Shown here: in pieces, positions 26,801-35,090 of the stretch
Position numbering within the stretch: the stretch's first letter is position 1
How the letters are laid out: every line of letters starts with the position of its first letter
From: Clostridia bacterium
Lineage (GTDB): Bacteria > Bacillota > Clostridia > Oscillospirales > CAG-272
Assembly (NCBI GenBank): GCA_017937135.1
Contig: JAGBEE010000017.1
Location: 1 to 61,948, forward strand
Length of the DNA: 61,948 nt
Reading direction: 5' to 3'
Made by a program: the position numbers and the translations under genes
The notes under the pieces: generated by a model
Databases searched by the model: none
Told to the model about the DNA's origin: nothing
What the model saw: only the letters and a program-made list of their open reading frames with translations

Positions 26801-29489
26801 TTGTTTTTTCCTCCAAAATATTATCACTAAAGCATACTGTGTTTTTTTTAGTTTTATGACAGTTTTTTGTTTTTTTCTTGCTTTTTAAAAGCTTAGCAAG
26901 TATTTTACAGCCAAGATCAAACACAACCACGCTTGCTGAAATCAAAATTACACTTACTAAGTCGTGGAAAAACAGTGGTGTTGCACGGAAGGTATCCCCT
27001 CCAAAATATATAAATGCCATTTGCATTACAGATATTAAGAGCATAATAAATGTAAACGACTTGTTTTTGCTTAAGTTAGCAAGCAAATTAAGCCTTTGTG
27101 TACGCGCAGTAAAGCAAACAAAAATACCTGTAAATATAAATAACGCAAAAAATGCACTAAGCGTGTATCTTTCATCACATCGCGATAAAATCATCGACAC
27201 AGTGTCGCTCTTTAAGAACCACACGGACAAAAATAGAACGTATAATCCATTCAATGCTATACGTTTAATCATACCTGACGTTATAATTTTTTCATCGCTT
27301 TTCTTAGGTGGCATACGCATATATTCTAAAAGTGGCGGTTCGCAGGCAAATGCAAGAGCGCCTAAGGTATCCATTATTATATTGACCCAAAGCATTTGCG
27401 TAATTGTGACGGGGGTGTCAACACCTATAAATGGTCCTAAAAGTGATATTCCTACAGCTGCAAGATTCATTGTCAATTGAAAAACTATAAATTTTCTTAT
27501 TGATTCAAATATGGTACGTCCATATAATACTGCCTTTACTATTGATGCCAAATTGTTATCTGAAATAACTATGTCAGAAGCTTCCTTGGCTACTTGTGTG
27601 CCACTACCCATACCAAAGCCAACATCGGCTGACTTCAATGATGAGGCATCATTTATTCCATCGCCTGTCATCCCAACTACATAGCCATTTTCCTGAGCTA
27701 TTTTAACAAGGCGACTTTTATCTGACGGCAAGGCTCTTGCTATTACTGCAAGGGCTGGTAGCTCCCTTGAAATTTCCTCATCTGTCATTTTGGCAAGGAC
27801 ACTTCCCTCAATAACTGTGCTTCTTTTTGACCAGGGGGAAATTATTCCACATTCCTTGGCAATTGCTCTGGCTGTATCTATGTTATCCCCTGTTATCATA
27901 ATAACGCCAACGCCTGCTTCTGTAACGCTTTTTACTGCTCTTGGTACTTCCTTTCTTACCCTATCGCGTATTGCAAGGAAGCATAAAAATACTATTTTAT
28001 CGGGAGACGTGTCTTTGTTTTTTATTTTTATACCCAAAGCAACTACTCTGTATGATTTTGTTGTTAGCTCTCTCAGCCTTTGATATGCCTTGTTCATATC
28101 CGTCTGCAAAAGTGGCTTAATTTCTCCGTTTTCATCCATAAATGATGAGGAGTAATTAAGAATTTTCTCAGGAGCACCTTTAAATAATGAGTATTCTTCT
28201 CCGTCATATTCAATAAGACACGAGGAGTATTTTTTTGTGCTATCAAAAGGATTTTTCGCAAGTGTTCTTGCCTTCATCTTCTTGTCAGCAAAGTATTCTA
28301 AAACTGCTCTGTCTGTTGCATCCGAGCCTATTATACGATTATTTGATATAGCTGCATTTGTACAATAATTCGCACACAGGGTAACATATTTTTTTAAAAT
28401 TGGAGCATTTTTAAGAGTTGAGAGCGTATAGGACTCCCCGTTTATTGTATGTATTTCCTTTACCTTTAATTTCCCCTCTGTAAGCGTGCCTGTTTTGTCG
28501 GTAAAGAGTAGATTTATATTTCCCGAGGTTTCTATTCCAACCAGCTTTCTCACAAGCACGTTATCTTTTGCCATTTTCTTCATATTTGAGGACAAGACTA
28601 CGGTTATCATCATTGGTAGTCCCTCAGGCACTGCGACAACGACTATTGAAATGGCAAGTGTTAATGCGCTTATCAGCTTGGAAATTACAAATTTTATATC
28701 TGTTAGCTTTAAGGCTACCTCTGCCCAATTCATATGGCTATCAAGAACGAAGGCATTAAATAAGTAAGCAAAAGCGATTAAGCCTGCGAAAAAATATCCA
28801 AGAGTGCTGATGCTTTTTGCAAGCTGTGTTAGTCGTTTTTTTAAGGGACTTGGTCTTGTTCCCTCACTAAGCTCCTTCGCCACCTTGCCATAGTAGGTAT
28901 TCTCACCTATCTCGCAAACGCGCGCTAATGCGTAGCCACTAAGAACTGTGCTGCCACGCAGAGCTTTTGTTTTTCTTTCATCATTTTCGGTATTCTTTGT
29001 GGTCTTTACTATCTCGGTGCTTTCTCCTGTTAAGGCTGATTCATCAACACTTATTTCTCCTGATATTATTTGTGCATCAGCATATATTCCGTTTCCTGCC
29101 TCTAAAACAATAATATCGCCAACAACTATCTCGCTTGGAAAAATTTCAACCACTTCCCCGTCTCTTTTTACAAGACACTTTACATTTTCCTCAAGGGCGC
29201 TTAGCTTTTCAAATGCGTTTTCGCTGCTATATTCGCTTATTGTTGATACAAGCGTTGCTATTATAATAGAGGCTAAGATTCCACCACTTTCAAACCAATT
29301 TATATTGGGAAACATAAAAACGATGTTAACAAAAAGAGCTATTATTAAAACTCTTATTATCGGGTCGGATAAATTAGAAATAAAGCTTTTTAAAAAGCTC
29401 TTTTTTTCTTTTCTTTTTAAAACATTTTCTCCATATTTTTGTCGAGCTAATAAAACCTCCTCCTTAGAAAGTCCCTTTTCCTCTTTCAT
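26787..29489 (-). CDS. Calcium-translocating P-type ATPase (PMCA/SERCA type)
   Basis: 900 residues. P2-type cation ATPase that uses ATP to move Ca2+ across the membrane. The N-terminal cation-ATPase domain, TGES motif (ESALTGESTE near residue 155), phosphorylation site DKTGTLTEG (Asp near 331), nucleotide domain, and hinge MTGDGINDA (near 610) are present. The fourth membrane helix carries VAVPEGLP, the Ca2+-binding signature, and M6 reads NIIMDTLGALAFA. The C-terminus has the cation-ATPase_C helices. The basic tail (KSKKKTKNCHKTKK) is unremarkable. It is probably co-transcribed with the S1 gene. Confidence 0.92.
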   Translation of the reverse strand: MKEEKGLSKEEVLLARQKYGENVLKRKEKKSFLKSFISNLSDPIIRVLIIALFVNIVFMFPNINWFESGGILASIIIATLVSTISEYSSENAFEKLSALEENVKCLVKRDGEVVEIFPSEIVVGDIIVLEAGNGIYADAQIISGEISVDESALTGESTEIVKTTKNTENDERKTKALRGSTVLSGYALARVCEIGENTYYGKVAKELSEGTRPSPLKKRLTQLAKSISTLGYFFAGLIAFAYLFNAFVLDSHMNWAEVALKLTDIKFVISKLISALTLAISIVVVAVPEGLPMMITVVLSSNMKKMAKDNVLVRKLVGIETSGNINLLFTDKTGTLTEGKLKVKEIHTINGESYTLSTLKNAPILKKYVTLCANYCTNAAISNNRIIGSDATDRAVLEYFADKKMKARTLAKNPFDSTKKYSSCLIEYDGEEYSLFKGAPEKILNYSSSFMDENGEIKPLLQTDMNKAYQRLRELTTKSYRVVALGIKIKNKDTSPDKIVFLCFLAIRDRVRKEVPRAVKSVTEAGVGVIMITGDNIDTARAIAKECGIISPWSKRSTVIEGSVLAKMTDEEISRELPALAVIARALPSDKSRLVKIAQENGYVVGMTGDGINDASSLKSADVGFGMGSGTQVAKEASDIVISDNNLASIVKAVLYGRTIFESIRKFIVFQLTMNLAAVGISLLGPFIGVDTPVTITQMLWVNIIMDTLGALAFACEPPLLEYMRMPPKKSDEKIITSGMIKRIALNGLYVLFLSVWFLKSDTVSMILSRCDERYTLSAFFALFIFTGIFVCFTARTQRLNLLANLSKNKSFTFIMLLISVMQMAFIYFGGDTFRATPLFFHDLVSVILISASVVVFDLGCKILAKLLKSKKKTKNCHKTKKNTVCFSDNILEEKTNVIE

Positions 29490-29580
29490 TTATTCACATC
29501 CCTTCTCTTTGTTAATATTTATTATAATTAGAAGGGATTTATGACATTAATATAATTTTTATTGCCTTATTTTCTGCAAA

Positions 29581-29611
29581 ACAAAAACGCGACACTTGGT
29601 CGCGTTTTTTG
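29581..29611. terminator. Terminator after valS
   Basis: ACAAAAACGCGAC (29581-29593) pairs with GTCGCGTTTTTTGT (29599-29612 region) over a short loop. On the minus strand it lies directly after the valS stop; it is nearly symmetrical and could work in both directions. Confidence 0.85.
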
Positions 29612-29615
29612 TTTA

Positions 29616-32240
29616 TTATAATGCGTTTATAGCATCCAAAATACCCTTTTTGGTATCCTCATATTTTGCAAGCTTTGCTTTTTCGCCCTCTACTACCTTC
29701 TTTGGTGCTTTGCTGACAAATTCATTGTTTGAAAGCTTTTTAACAAGACGGTCAATTTCCATATTCACCTTGGCAAGCTCGCCATTTAAGCGCGCCTTTT
29801 CCTTCTCGGTGTCTATCATTTCTGCCATTGGAATATATACAGTTGCTGCATGAGTGATAATTTGTACTGCATTTTCTCCTGTATATTCATCCACAAGCTC
29901 AACCTCGGAGGCTGAAGCAAGCTTTTTAAAGAACTCTGCACTTTGCTCGTTGAAGGTGTCCTTATACTTGGTAGAAATAAAGAGCTTTGCCTTTCTTGAT
30001 GGTGGAACGTTCATTTCAGTTCTGCGTGCTCTTATGGCGCGAATTGTTTCGATAACTCTTGTCATCATTTCGCTCTCTTCACTGAAATTGTATTCCTCGT
30101 TGATTTCGGGATATGTGGAAATCATAATGCTTTCGCAATGCTCAAAGTGTGGAAGTGAGAGATATATTTCCTCTGTGATAAATGGCATAAATGGGTGAAG
30201 AAGCTTCAAAATCGCCTCAAGAACATATACAATTACGTTTTGTGAAACGAGGTTTGCCTCTGTTCCCTTTTGTGAAAGGGTTGTTTTTGAAAGCTCAATA
30301 TACCAGTCACAGAAAATGTCCCAAACAAAATCGTAAATTTCACCGAGTGCAATTCCAAGCTCGTATGAGTCGAGCGATGCTCTTACCCTCTTGATAAGTG
30401 AGTTGAGCTTTGTCAAAATCCACTTATCCTGTATGCCAAGCTTGTCCTTCGATGGCATTTCTACCTTTTCTATATCAAGATTCATCATAACGAATCTTGC
30501 GCCATTCCAAAGCTTGTTAGCGAAGTTTCTTGCTGATTCAATTTTCTCATCGGAGAAGCGCATATCGTTTCCTGGTGAGTTACCGGTTGCAAGAGCAAAG
30601 CGAAGCGCATCTGCACCATACTTTTCAATGATTAGAAGTGGGTCAATTCCGTTACCTAAGGACTTTGACATTTTTCTGCCCTGTGCATCACGCACAAGTC
30701 CGTGTATAAGCACTGTGTCAAATGGCTTTTGTCCCATGTATTCAAGTCCTGAGAATATCATTCTTGATACCCAGAAGGTAATAATATCGTAGCCTGTTAC
30801 AAGTGTGTTTGTAGGATAGAAATATTTAAGGTCCTCTGTATTTTTGGGCCAACCCAGTGTTGAAAATGGCCATAGTGCCGAGGAGAACCAAGTATCAAGC
30901 GTGTCGGGGTCCTGCCTCATTTCCTTGCCACATTTTGGACATGTTGCGTGATTTTCCTTTGTAACTACAAGCTCACCACAGTCATCACAGTAGAACGCAG
31001 GAATTCTGTGTCCCCACCAGAGCTGACGTGAAATGCACCAGTCTCTAATATTTTCCATCCAATAGAAATAGTTCTTTTCAAATCTTTCGGGAACGAACTT
31101 TATATCGCCCTCTCTAACAGCCTTGATAGCGGGCTGTGCAAGGTCGTGCATTTTAACAAACCATTGGAGTGATACTCTTGGCTCAACGGTTGTGGAGCAA
31201 CGGTAGCAGGTGCCTACATTATGACTGTAATCCTCTACCTTAATTAGATAGCCCTGCTCCTTTAGGTCGGCAACTATTGCCTTTCTTGCCTCGTATCTAT
31301 CCATTCCTGCATATTTGGGATAATCCTCGGTAATTTTTGCATCGGGGGTCATTACGTTGATTATTGGAAGGTTGTGTCGCTTTCCTACCTCGAAGTCGTT
31401 AGGGTCGTGCGCTGGTGTGATTTTAACAACACCTGTTCCAAAGTCCATCTCAACATATTCATCAGCTATAACAGGAATTTCACGTCCTACAAGAGGAATT
31501 ACAAGGGTTTTGCCTATCAAGTCCTTGTATCTTTCGTCATTAGGGTTTACTGCAACTGCTGTATCACCGAGCATAGTTTCTGGACGTGTGGTTGCAAATT
31601 CAAGATATCCACTACCATCCTTGAATGGATATTTAATGTGCCAAAAATGTCCTGCCTGGTCCTCGTATTCAACCTCTGCGTCAGAAATAGACGTTAAGCA
31701 ATGTGGGCACCAGTTGATTATTCTCTCACCACGGTAGATAAGCCCCTTTTCGTAAAGGCGAACAAATACCTCCTTTACAGCCTCGGAGCAGCCCTCGTCC
31801 ATTGTAAAGCGCTCTCTTGACCAGTCACATGAGGAGCCGAGCTTTTTAAGCTGAGAAATAATTCTTCCACCATATTGCTCCTTCCAAGCCCAAGCGCGCT
31901 TTAAGAAGCCCTCTCTGCCGATGTCATCCTTTGTTAAGCCCTCCTTACGCATAGCCTCAACTATCTTTGCCTCTGTCGCAATAGATGCGTGGTCTGTGCC
32001 AGGAAGCCAGAGGGTTGAATATCCACTCATTCTTTTATATCTAATAAGAATGTCCTGAAGGGTATTATCAAGGGCATGTCCCATATGGAGCTGACCTGTG
32101 ATATTTGGTGGTGGAATAACTATTGAGTAATGTGGCTTTGATTTGTCAATTACGGGTGTGAAATATTTCTTTTCGCACCAGTTTTGGTAAATTTTCTCCT
32201 CAAATTCTGAGGGAGCGTAGGTTTTGTTTAATTCCTTCAT
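29616..32240 (-). CDS. valS: Valyl-tRNA synthetase
   Basis: 874 residues. Class I synthetase charging tRNA-Val. HIGH-type motif in [17 protein letters not shown] (near residue 43), the CP1 editing domain, a zinc-ribbon-like pair (CDDCGEL and CPKCGKEM near 420-440), KMSKS-type loop [10 protein letters not shown] (near 530) and a C-terminal coiled coil are in order. The ATG at 32240 starts [13 protein letters not shown] behind AGGAG; the longer reading frame upstream runs through the T-box leader and is not coding. Controlled by the T-box below. Confidence 0.97.
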   Translation of the reverse strand: MKELNKTYAPSEFEEKIYQNWCEKKYFTPVIDKSKPHYSIVIPPPNITGQLHMGHALDNTLQDILIRYKRMSGYSTLWLPGTDHASIATEAKIVEAMRKEGLTKDDIGREGFLKRAWAWKEQYGGRIISQLKKLGSSCDWSRERFTMDEGCSEAVKEVFVRLYEKGLIYRGERIINWCPHCLTSISDAEVEYEDQAGHFWHIKYPFKDGSGYLEFATTRPETMLGDTAVAVNPNDERYKDLIGKTLVIPLVGREIPVIADEYVEMDFGTGVVKITPAHDPNDFEVGKRHNLPIINVMTPDAKITEDYPKYAGMDRYEARKAIVADLKEQGYLIKVEDYSHNVGTCYRCSTTVEPRVSLQWFVKMHDLAQPAIKAVREGDIKFVPERFEKNYFYWMENIRDWCISRQLWWGHRIPAFYCDDCGELVVTKENHATCPKCGKEMRQDPDTLDTWFSSALWPFSTLGWPKNTEDLKYFYPTNTLVTGYDIITFWVSRMIFSGLEYMGQKPFDTVLIHGLVRDAQGRKMSKSLGNGIDPLLIIEKYGADALRFALATGNSPGNDMRFSDEKIESARNFANKLWNGARFVMMNLDIEKVEMPSKDKLGIQDKWILTKLNSLIKRVRASLDSYELGIALGEIYDFVWDIFCDWYIELSKTTLSQKGTEANLVSQNVIVYVLEAILKLLHPFMPFITEEIYLSLPHFEHCESIMISTYPEINEEYNFSEESEMMTRVIETIRAIRARRTEMNVPPSRKAKLFISTKYKDTFNEQSAEFFKKLASASEVELVDEYTGENAVQIITHAATVYIPMAEMIDTEKEKARLNGELAKVNMEIDRLVKKLSNNEFVSKAPKKVVEGEKAKLAKYEDTKKGILDAINAL

Positions 32241-32278
32241 ATATGTACTCCTTTTAATTTTCAAATTTAGCAGGTAAC

Positions 32279-32510
32279 AAAAAAGCACCCCGACAATGTC
32301 AGGGCGCAAAATTAGCGCGGTACCACCTGAATTCACGCAAGATGCGTGCACTCTTACCTCTGTAACGGGAGAACCGTTGATAAGTACGCACCATAAGGCT
32401 TCCCTATCACCACTCAAAAGCTACTTCACAAGGCATCACCCACTATCTTGCACCAACCGATAGCTCTCTTCAGGGCATATTTGCTATGCTACTCCTCTTT
32501 TTCATCGCGT
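32279..32510 (-). promoter_or_regulatory. T-box riboswitch of valS
   Basis: On the minus strand the T-box consensus AGGTGGTACCGCGCT (32328-32314) is followed by a terminator stem GCGCCCTGAC/GTCGGGGTGC (about 32307-32283) and T's. Uncharged tRNA-Val would favour the antiterminator and allow valS transcription. Stem I carries the GGTTGGTG distal element near 32460, and GAAGTAGC near 32427-32420 offers GUA as the likely valine specifier codon (32424-32422). T-box and terminator are seen; the specifier position is my reading. Confidence 0.9.
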
Positions 32511-32517
32511 TTAAAAC

Positions 32518-32546
32518 ATTTTAGCATAATATTATAAAATTGTCAA
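32518..32546 (-). promoter_or_regulatory. Sigma-A promoter of the valS T-box transcript
   Basis: Minus strand TTGACA (32546-32541) and TAAAAT (32523-32518), spacing 17 bases. Confidence 0.82.
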
Positions 32547-32548
32547 TA

Positions 32549-32842
32549 TTATTTTTCTTCTCTCCATTCAAGGCGCGCAATTGAGACAGCGCCAGGGTTT
32601 GGCATATTATCATAGCCATTCCAGCCACACGTTGTTATGTACCAGCCATAGTCCTCCTTTAATACCTCTGGGGCGTGTGCAAAATATCTCTCGTTTGTCG
32701 CTCCGCCAAGAAAGCTCGTTATACCAAAAAGGTGGTATTTTCCCTCTAAGTCCTTGACTATACAGTGGTCATTTATATAGTTTCCTGTTTCCTTCGGTCT
32801 GAACAGCTCCTGCCATTCGGAAGCAATATACGGTATTTTCAT
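32549..32842 (-). CDS. Short beta-propeller glycoside hydrolase remnant (probably internally deleted)
   Basis: 97 residues. The N-terminal part (EWQELFRPKETGNYINDHCIVKD, then EGKYHLFGITSF) reads like the first blade of the five-bladed propeller of GH43/GH32-type proteins, which normally exceed 300 residues. The C-terminal part (DYGWYITTCGWNG to SIARLEW) resembles the last strand of the same fold. It therefore looks like a gene that lost its middle in frame. The start overlaps the GH43 stop (ATGA at 32839-32842), so it may still be translated. It cannot form a complete propeller on its own; function doubtful. Confidence 0.55.
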   Translation of the reverse strand: MKIPYIASEWQELFRPKETGNYINDHCIVKDLEGKYHLFGITSFLGGATNERYFAHAPEVLKEDYGWYITTCGWNGYDNMPNPGAVSIARLEWREEK

Positions 32843-34305
32843 TGTTCACCTCTAAAGCCAAATTCAATCAAATCAATTAAGCCTGTTCCTTCGTACCTTA
32901 AATATAAGGGGTACACTCCCATAGGTACATCAATTTTTATTTTTTTCGTGTACCAAACGCTTTGCGGCTCTATATTAATTTTTCCTGCTAAAATTTCCCC
33001 AAGAAAAATGGAAATTTCGCCCCTTGGCTCGCCCAAGCAGGTGCGGTATTTTATGTAAAACTCGGACACGCCCTCCACCGAAAAGTACTTGTAGCCGATC
33101 AAAGTACCGTTTTCAATTTCGGAAATTATGCGTTCACCGTTTTTGCAAATTATGTGGGGCAATGTCATTTCCACGCATTGACCTCTTGGCATTTTTCCAT
33201 TTGTTAGGTTGCAGCAAATTACGGCGGGATATGCGCCGACCGCCTTTAGAGGTGCGCCGTTTAAGCCGCAGGAGGTCATTTCCACCTGTGGGATTGCGCC
33301 GTTTTCCAAAATTTCAATTTTTTCGGCACATCCCTGGCGGGAAAGCTCGGTTTTTGTGGTGTGGCGGTGGTAGAAAACGTACCACTCACCGTTTATTTTT
33401 TCAATGCCGCCGTGGTTGTTGCCCGTGCGGTTTAGCTTATCCTTTTCAAGCCTGCCGTTTATACCAATGTCACCGTTTGAAACGATAACCCCTTGGTATT
33501 TAAAATCCCTGTCGGGGTAGTCGCTTGTGGCGTAGCAAAGCTCGTGACCGTTAAAGGAGGAGTACACAAAGTAGTATTTTTCGCCGATTTTCCTCATTGA
33601 GCTTGCCTCAAAGAAGGGGTGAGCCTCAAAGTCTGTGCCCTTAACATACCTTGGCAGGATGCGCACAGGCTTATGCTTTACGGTTAGCATATCGTCGCAA
33701 AGCTCCACGGTGTATGCGCCCATGACGCCCTCGCCGTTGTTTATTACCTCTTCTCTTGTCTTGCGGAACATATTCATTTGAGTGGAAATGGCGGACTCTG
33801 TGTCCATTTTTTCCTCAAAATCCCACTGCATTCCGTAGTAAAGGCGGATGGTGCCGTTATCATTAAAAAGCCCGGGGTCAAAGATAACTCCGTCGGTCAT
33901 GATGGTGCCGTCAGGGTTCTTAACATAGCCCAAAAATTCAAATCCCCCCGCAGGAGTGTCGCATTTTGCCACGCTCATCACATAGGAGCAGTCGGGATAA
34001 TGGCGGGCGCTTGAATAGTAAAGATAATACCTTCCGTCATTGCCCCGTACTACGTCGGGTGCAAACATATAGGGAAAGCGCTCATAATTCGGCTCGTTTT
34101 TTGCCTTGTATATAACGCCCTCATATCGCCAGTCCTTAAGGTCGGTCACCGGGGCTGAGTAGCACACATAGTCAAGCATACAAAATGCCTCGCCGTTTTC
34201 CTTATCGTGGGAGCCGTAAACATACACCCTGTCCCCAAAAACGTGGGGCTCACCGTCGGGCACATACTCGCAAAGGGGCATATAGGGATTAAAAGCCTGC
34301 TTCAT
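32839..34305 (-). CDS. Glycoside hydrolase family 43 protein with C-terminal beta-sandwich
   Basis: 488 residues. The five-bladed propeller of GH43 (arabinofuranosidase/xylosidase clan) covers about 1-330: NPYMPLCEYVPDGEPHVFGDR holds the early catalytic-base region, FAPDVVRGNDGRYYLYYS the middle Asp region, and EAHPFFEASSMRKIGEKYYF the general-acid Glu region. Residues about 360-488 look like a CBM6-type carbohydrate-binding sandwich (GVSEFYIKYR ... LYLRYEGTG). No signal peptide, so intracellular. The gene is richer in G+C than its surroundings: I counted 31/60 at 33901-33960 and 29/60 at 34021-34080, against 24/60 at 26101-26160, which suggests recent transfer. Confidence 0.85.
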   Translation of the reverse strand: MKQAFNPYMPLCEYVPDGEPHVFGDRVYVYGSHDKENGEAFCMLDYVCYSAPVTDLKDWRYEGVIYKAKNEPNYERFPYMFAPDVVRGNDGRYYLYYSSARHYPDCSYVMSVAKCDTPAGGFEFLGYVKNPDGTIMTDGVIFDPGLFNDNGTIRLYYGMQWDFEEKMDTESAISTQMNMFRKTREEVINNGEGVMGAYTVELCDDMLTVKHKPVRILPRYVKGTDFEAHPFFEASSMRKIGEKYYFVYSSFNGHELCYATSDYPDRDFKYQGVIVSNGDIGINGRLEKDKLNRTGNNHGGIEKINGEWYVFYHRHTTKTELSRQGCAEKIEILENGAIPQVEMTSCGLNGAPLKAVGAYPAVICCNLTNGKMPRGQCVEMTLPHIICKNGERIISEIENGTLIGYKYFSVEGVSEFYIKYRTCLGEPRGEISIFLGEILAGKINIEPQSVWYTKKIKIDVPMGVYPLYLRYEGTGLIDLIEFGFRGEQ

Positions 34306-34404
34306 AAAACACCTCGAATTTCAGTTTATTTTATTGTACCATATAACCCTTTTCTTTTCAATAAAAACAAAAATAAATATTTTTGCAAAAAATGAAAAAA
34401 AGTA

Positions 34405-34433
34405 TTGCAAAATGAAAAAACTTGTGATATAAT
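34405..34433 (+). promoter_or_regulatory. Promoter of tRNA-Glu
   Basis: TTGCAA (34405-34410) and TATAAT (34428-34433), spacing 17 bases, ending 19 bases before the tRNA. Confidence 0.8.
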
Positions 34434-34452
34434 ACATAAGCATTTGACAAAC

Positions 34453-34527
34453 GGCCCGTTGGTCAAGCGGCTAAGACACGGCCCTCTCAAGGCTGAAACA
34501 TGGGTTCGATTCCCGTACGGGTCACCA
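34453..34527 (+). tRNA. tRNA-Glu (anticodon CUC)
   Basis: Acceptor GGCCCGT (34453-34459) pairs with ACGGGTC (34517-34523), followed by A and an encoded CCA. The anticodon arm is CGGCC-CTCTCAA-GGCTG with CUC at the centre of the loop, which reads GAG. The T arm is GGG-TTCGATT-CCC type. A terminator follows directly, so it is a single-tRNA transcript. The unmodified CUC anticodon makes it a second, non-essential glutamate isoacceptor, the kind often used as an integration site. Confidence 0.95.
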
Positions 34528-34529
34528 GC

Positions 34530-34569
34530 AAAACGAAAGCACTCCACTTGGAGTGCTTTTTTCGTTTTG
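34530..34569 (+). terminator. Terminator after tRNA-Glu
   Basis: AGCACTCC (34538-34545) pairs with GGAGTGCT (34550-34557), extended by AAAACGAAA/TTTCGTTTT, with a T-run inside. Confidence 0.88.
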
Positions 34570-34600
34570 TTGTGATTCCGTACGCTCATCGACCCATCTT

Positions 34601-34984
34601 CAAAATGCAATCGCATTTTGAATTGGGTTCGCATTTCTGACGAAAGCCGTTGTCAGCTTGCTAGCATAAGGCTCGGCAGAAATAGTTCGCTTTGCGAATC
34701 TTCCCGTTCAGGTCACGGGAGGATACTATCCTCCCCTACAATATTTGGGGACGCATTGTATGCCCTGTCGTTCCGCGTCGGAACCTTGCAAGACAGGGCA
34801 TCTTCCCGTACAAATTTTCGTTAGCTCCTTGCTTAACGAAAATTTGCTTGTTCGCACTCGCTTAATTGAGAGATATATTTCGCATTTTCGGCTAAAGCCG
34901 ACAGGAGCTCGCTCACAAGAGTCTAGACGAAAATAGCTCCCTTCGGGAGCCTTCCCGCTTGCTTATACAATGCAAAAGTACGGG
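34601..34984 (+). repeat. Structured repeat block 1 downstream of tRNA-Glu
   Basis: No protein gene. The block is a chain of hairpins linked by conserved short sequences: CAAAATGC/GCATTTTG (34601-34620); an element opening GGGTTCGC at 34625 and closing CTTCCCG at 34706, with inner stems ATTTCT/AGAAAT and TTCGC/GCGAA; GGGAGGATA/TATCCTCCC (34717-34735); the 116-base unit at 34747-34862; and a second CGC-ATTTTCG ... CTTCCCG element (34880-34957) with ATTTTCG/CGAAAAT and GCTCCC/GGGAGC. The GGGTTCG ... TTCCCG frame echoes the T arm of the adjacent tRNA. Related elements make up block 2 at 37464-37724. Confidence 0.75.
34747..34862 (+). repeat. 116-base repeat unit, copy 1
   Basis: Starts GGGGACGCATTGTATGCCC. 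Stem ATGCCCTGTC/GACAGGGCAT encloses GTTCC/GGAAC, then CTTCCCG, then the 13-base stem CAAATTTTCGTTA (34811-34823) with TAACGAAAATTTG (34834-34846), then CTTGTTCGCACTCGCT. It matches copy 2 at 37488-37602 with four substitutions and one single-base gap by my alignment. Direct orientation. Confidence 0.85.
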
Positions 34985-35002
34985 ACATTCAGTCTTTTTA
35001 TA

Positions 35003-35060
35003 AGGTGTCGTAATTAAATTACACCTAAAACTTTACAATAAAATATTTGTGTGTTATAAT
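35003..35060 (+). promoter_or_regulatory. Promoter of the GH89-like gene with adjacent inverted repeat
   Basis: TTTACA (35032-35037) and TATAAT (35055-35060), spacing 17 bases, end 30 bases before the start codon. Immediately upstream AGGTGT (35003-35008) pairs with ACACCT (35021-35026) around AATT/AATT, which could be an operator or a weak terminator for the repeat block. Confidence 0.75.
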
Positions 35061-35090
35061 CAAATTAATACAAGAAAGGTTTTTAAGATT

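Noticed and set aside
32241-32417. N-terminal extension of ValS
   Set aside because: The in-frame extension passes through the T-box antiterminator and terminator; the RBS-linked ATG at 32240 starts the conserved protein.
34326-34634. Open frame antisense to tRNA-Glu
   Set aside because: It runs through the tRNA and its terminator; such frames arise from tRNA sequence and have no ribosome site.
34618-34936. Open frames inside repeat block 1
   Set aside because: They follow hairpin repeats, share translations with block 2 only because the DNA repeats, and have no start signals.
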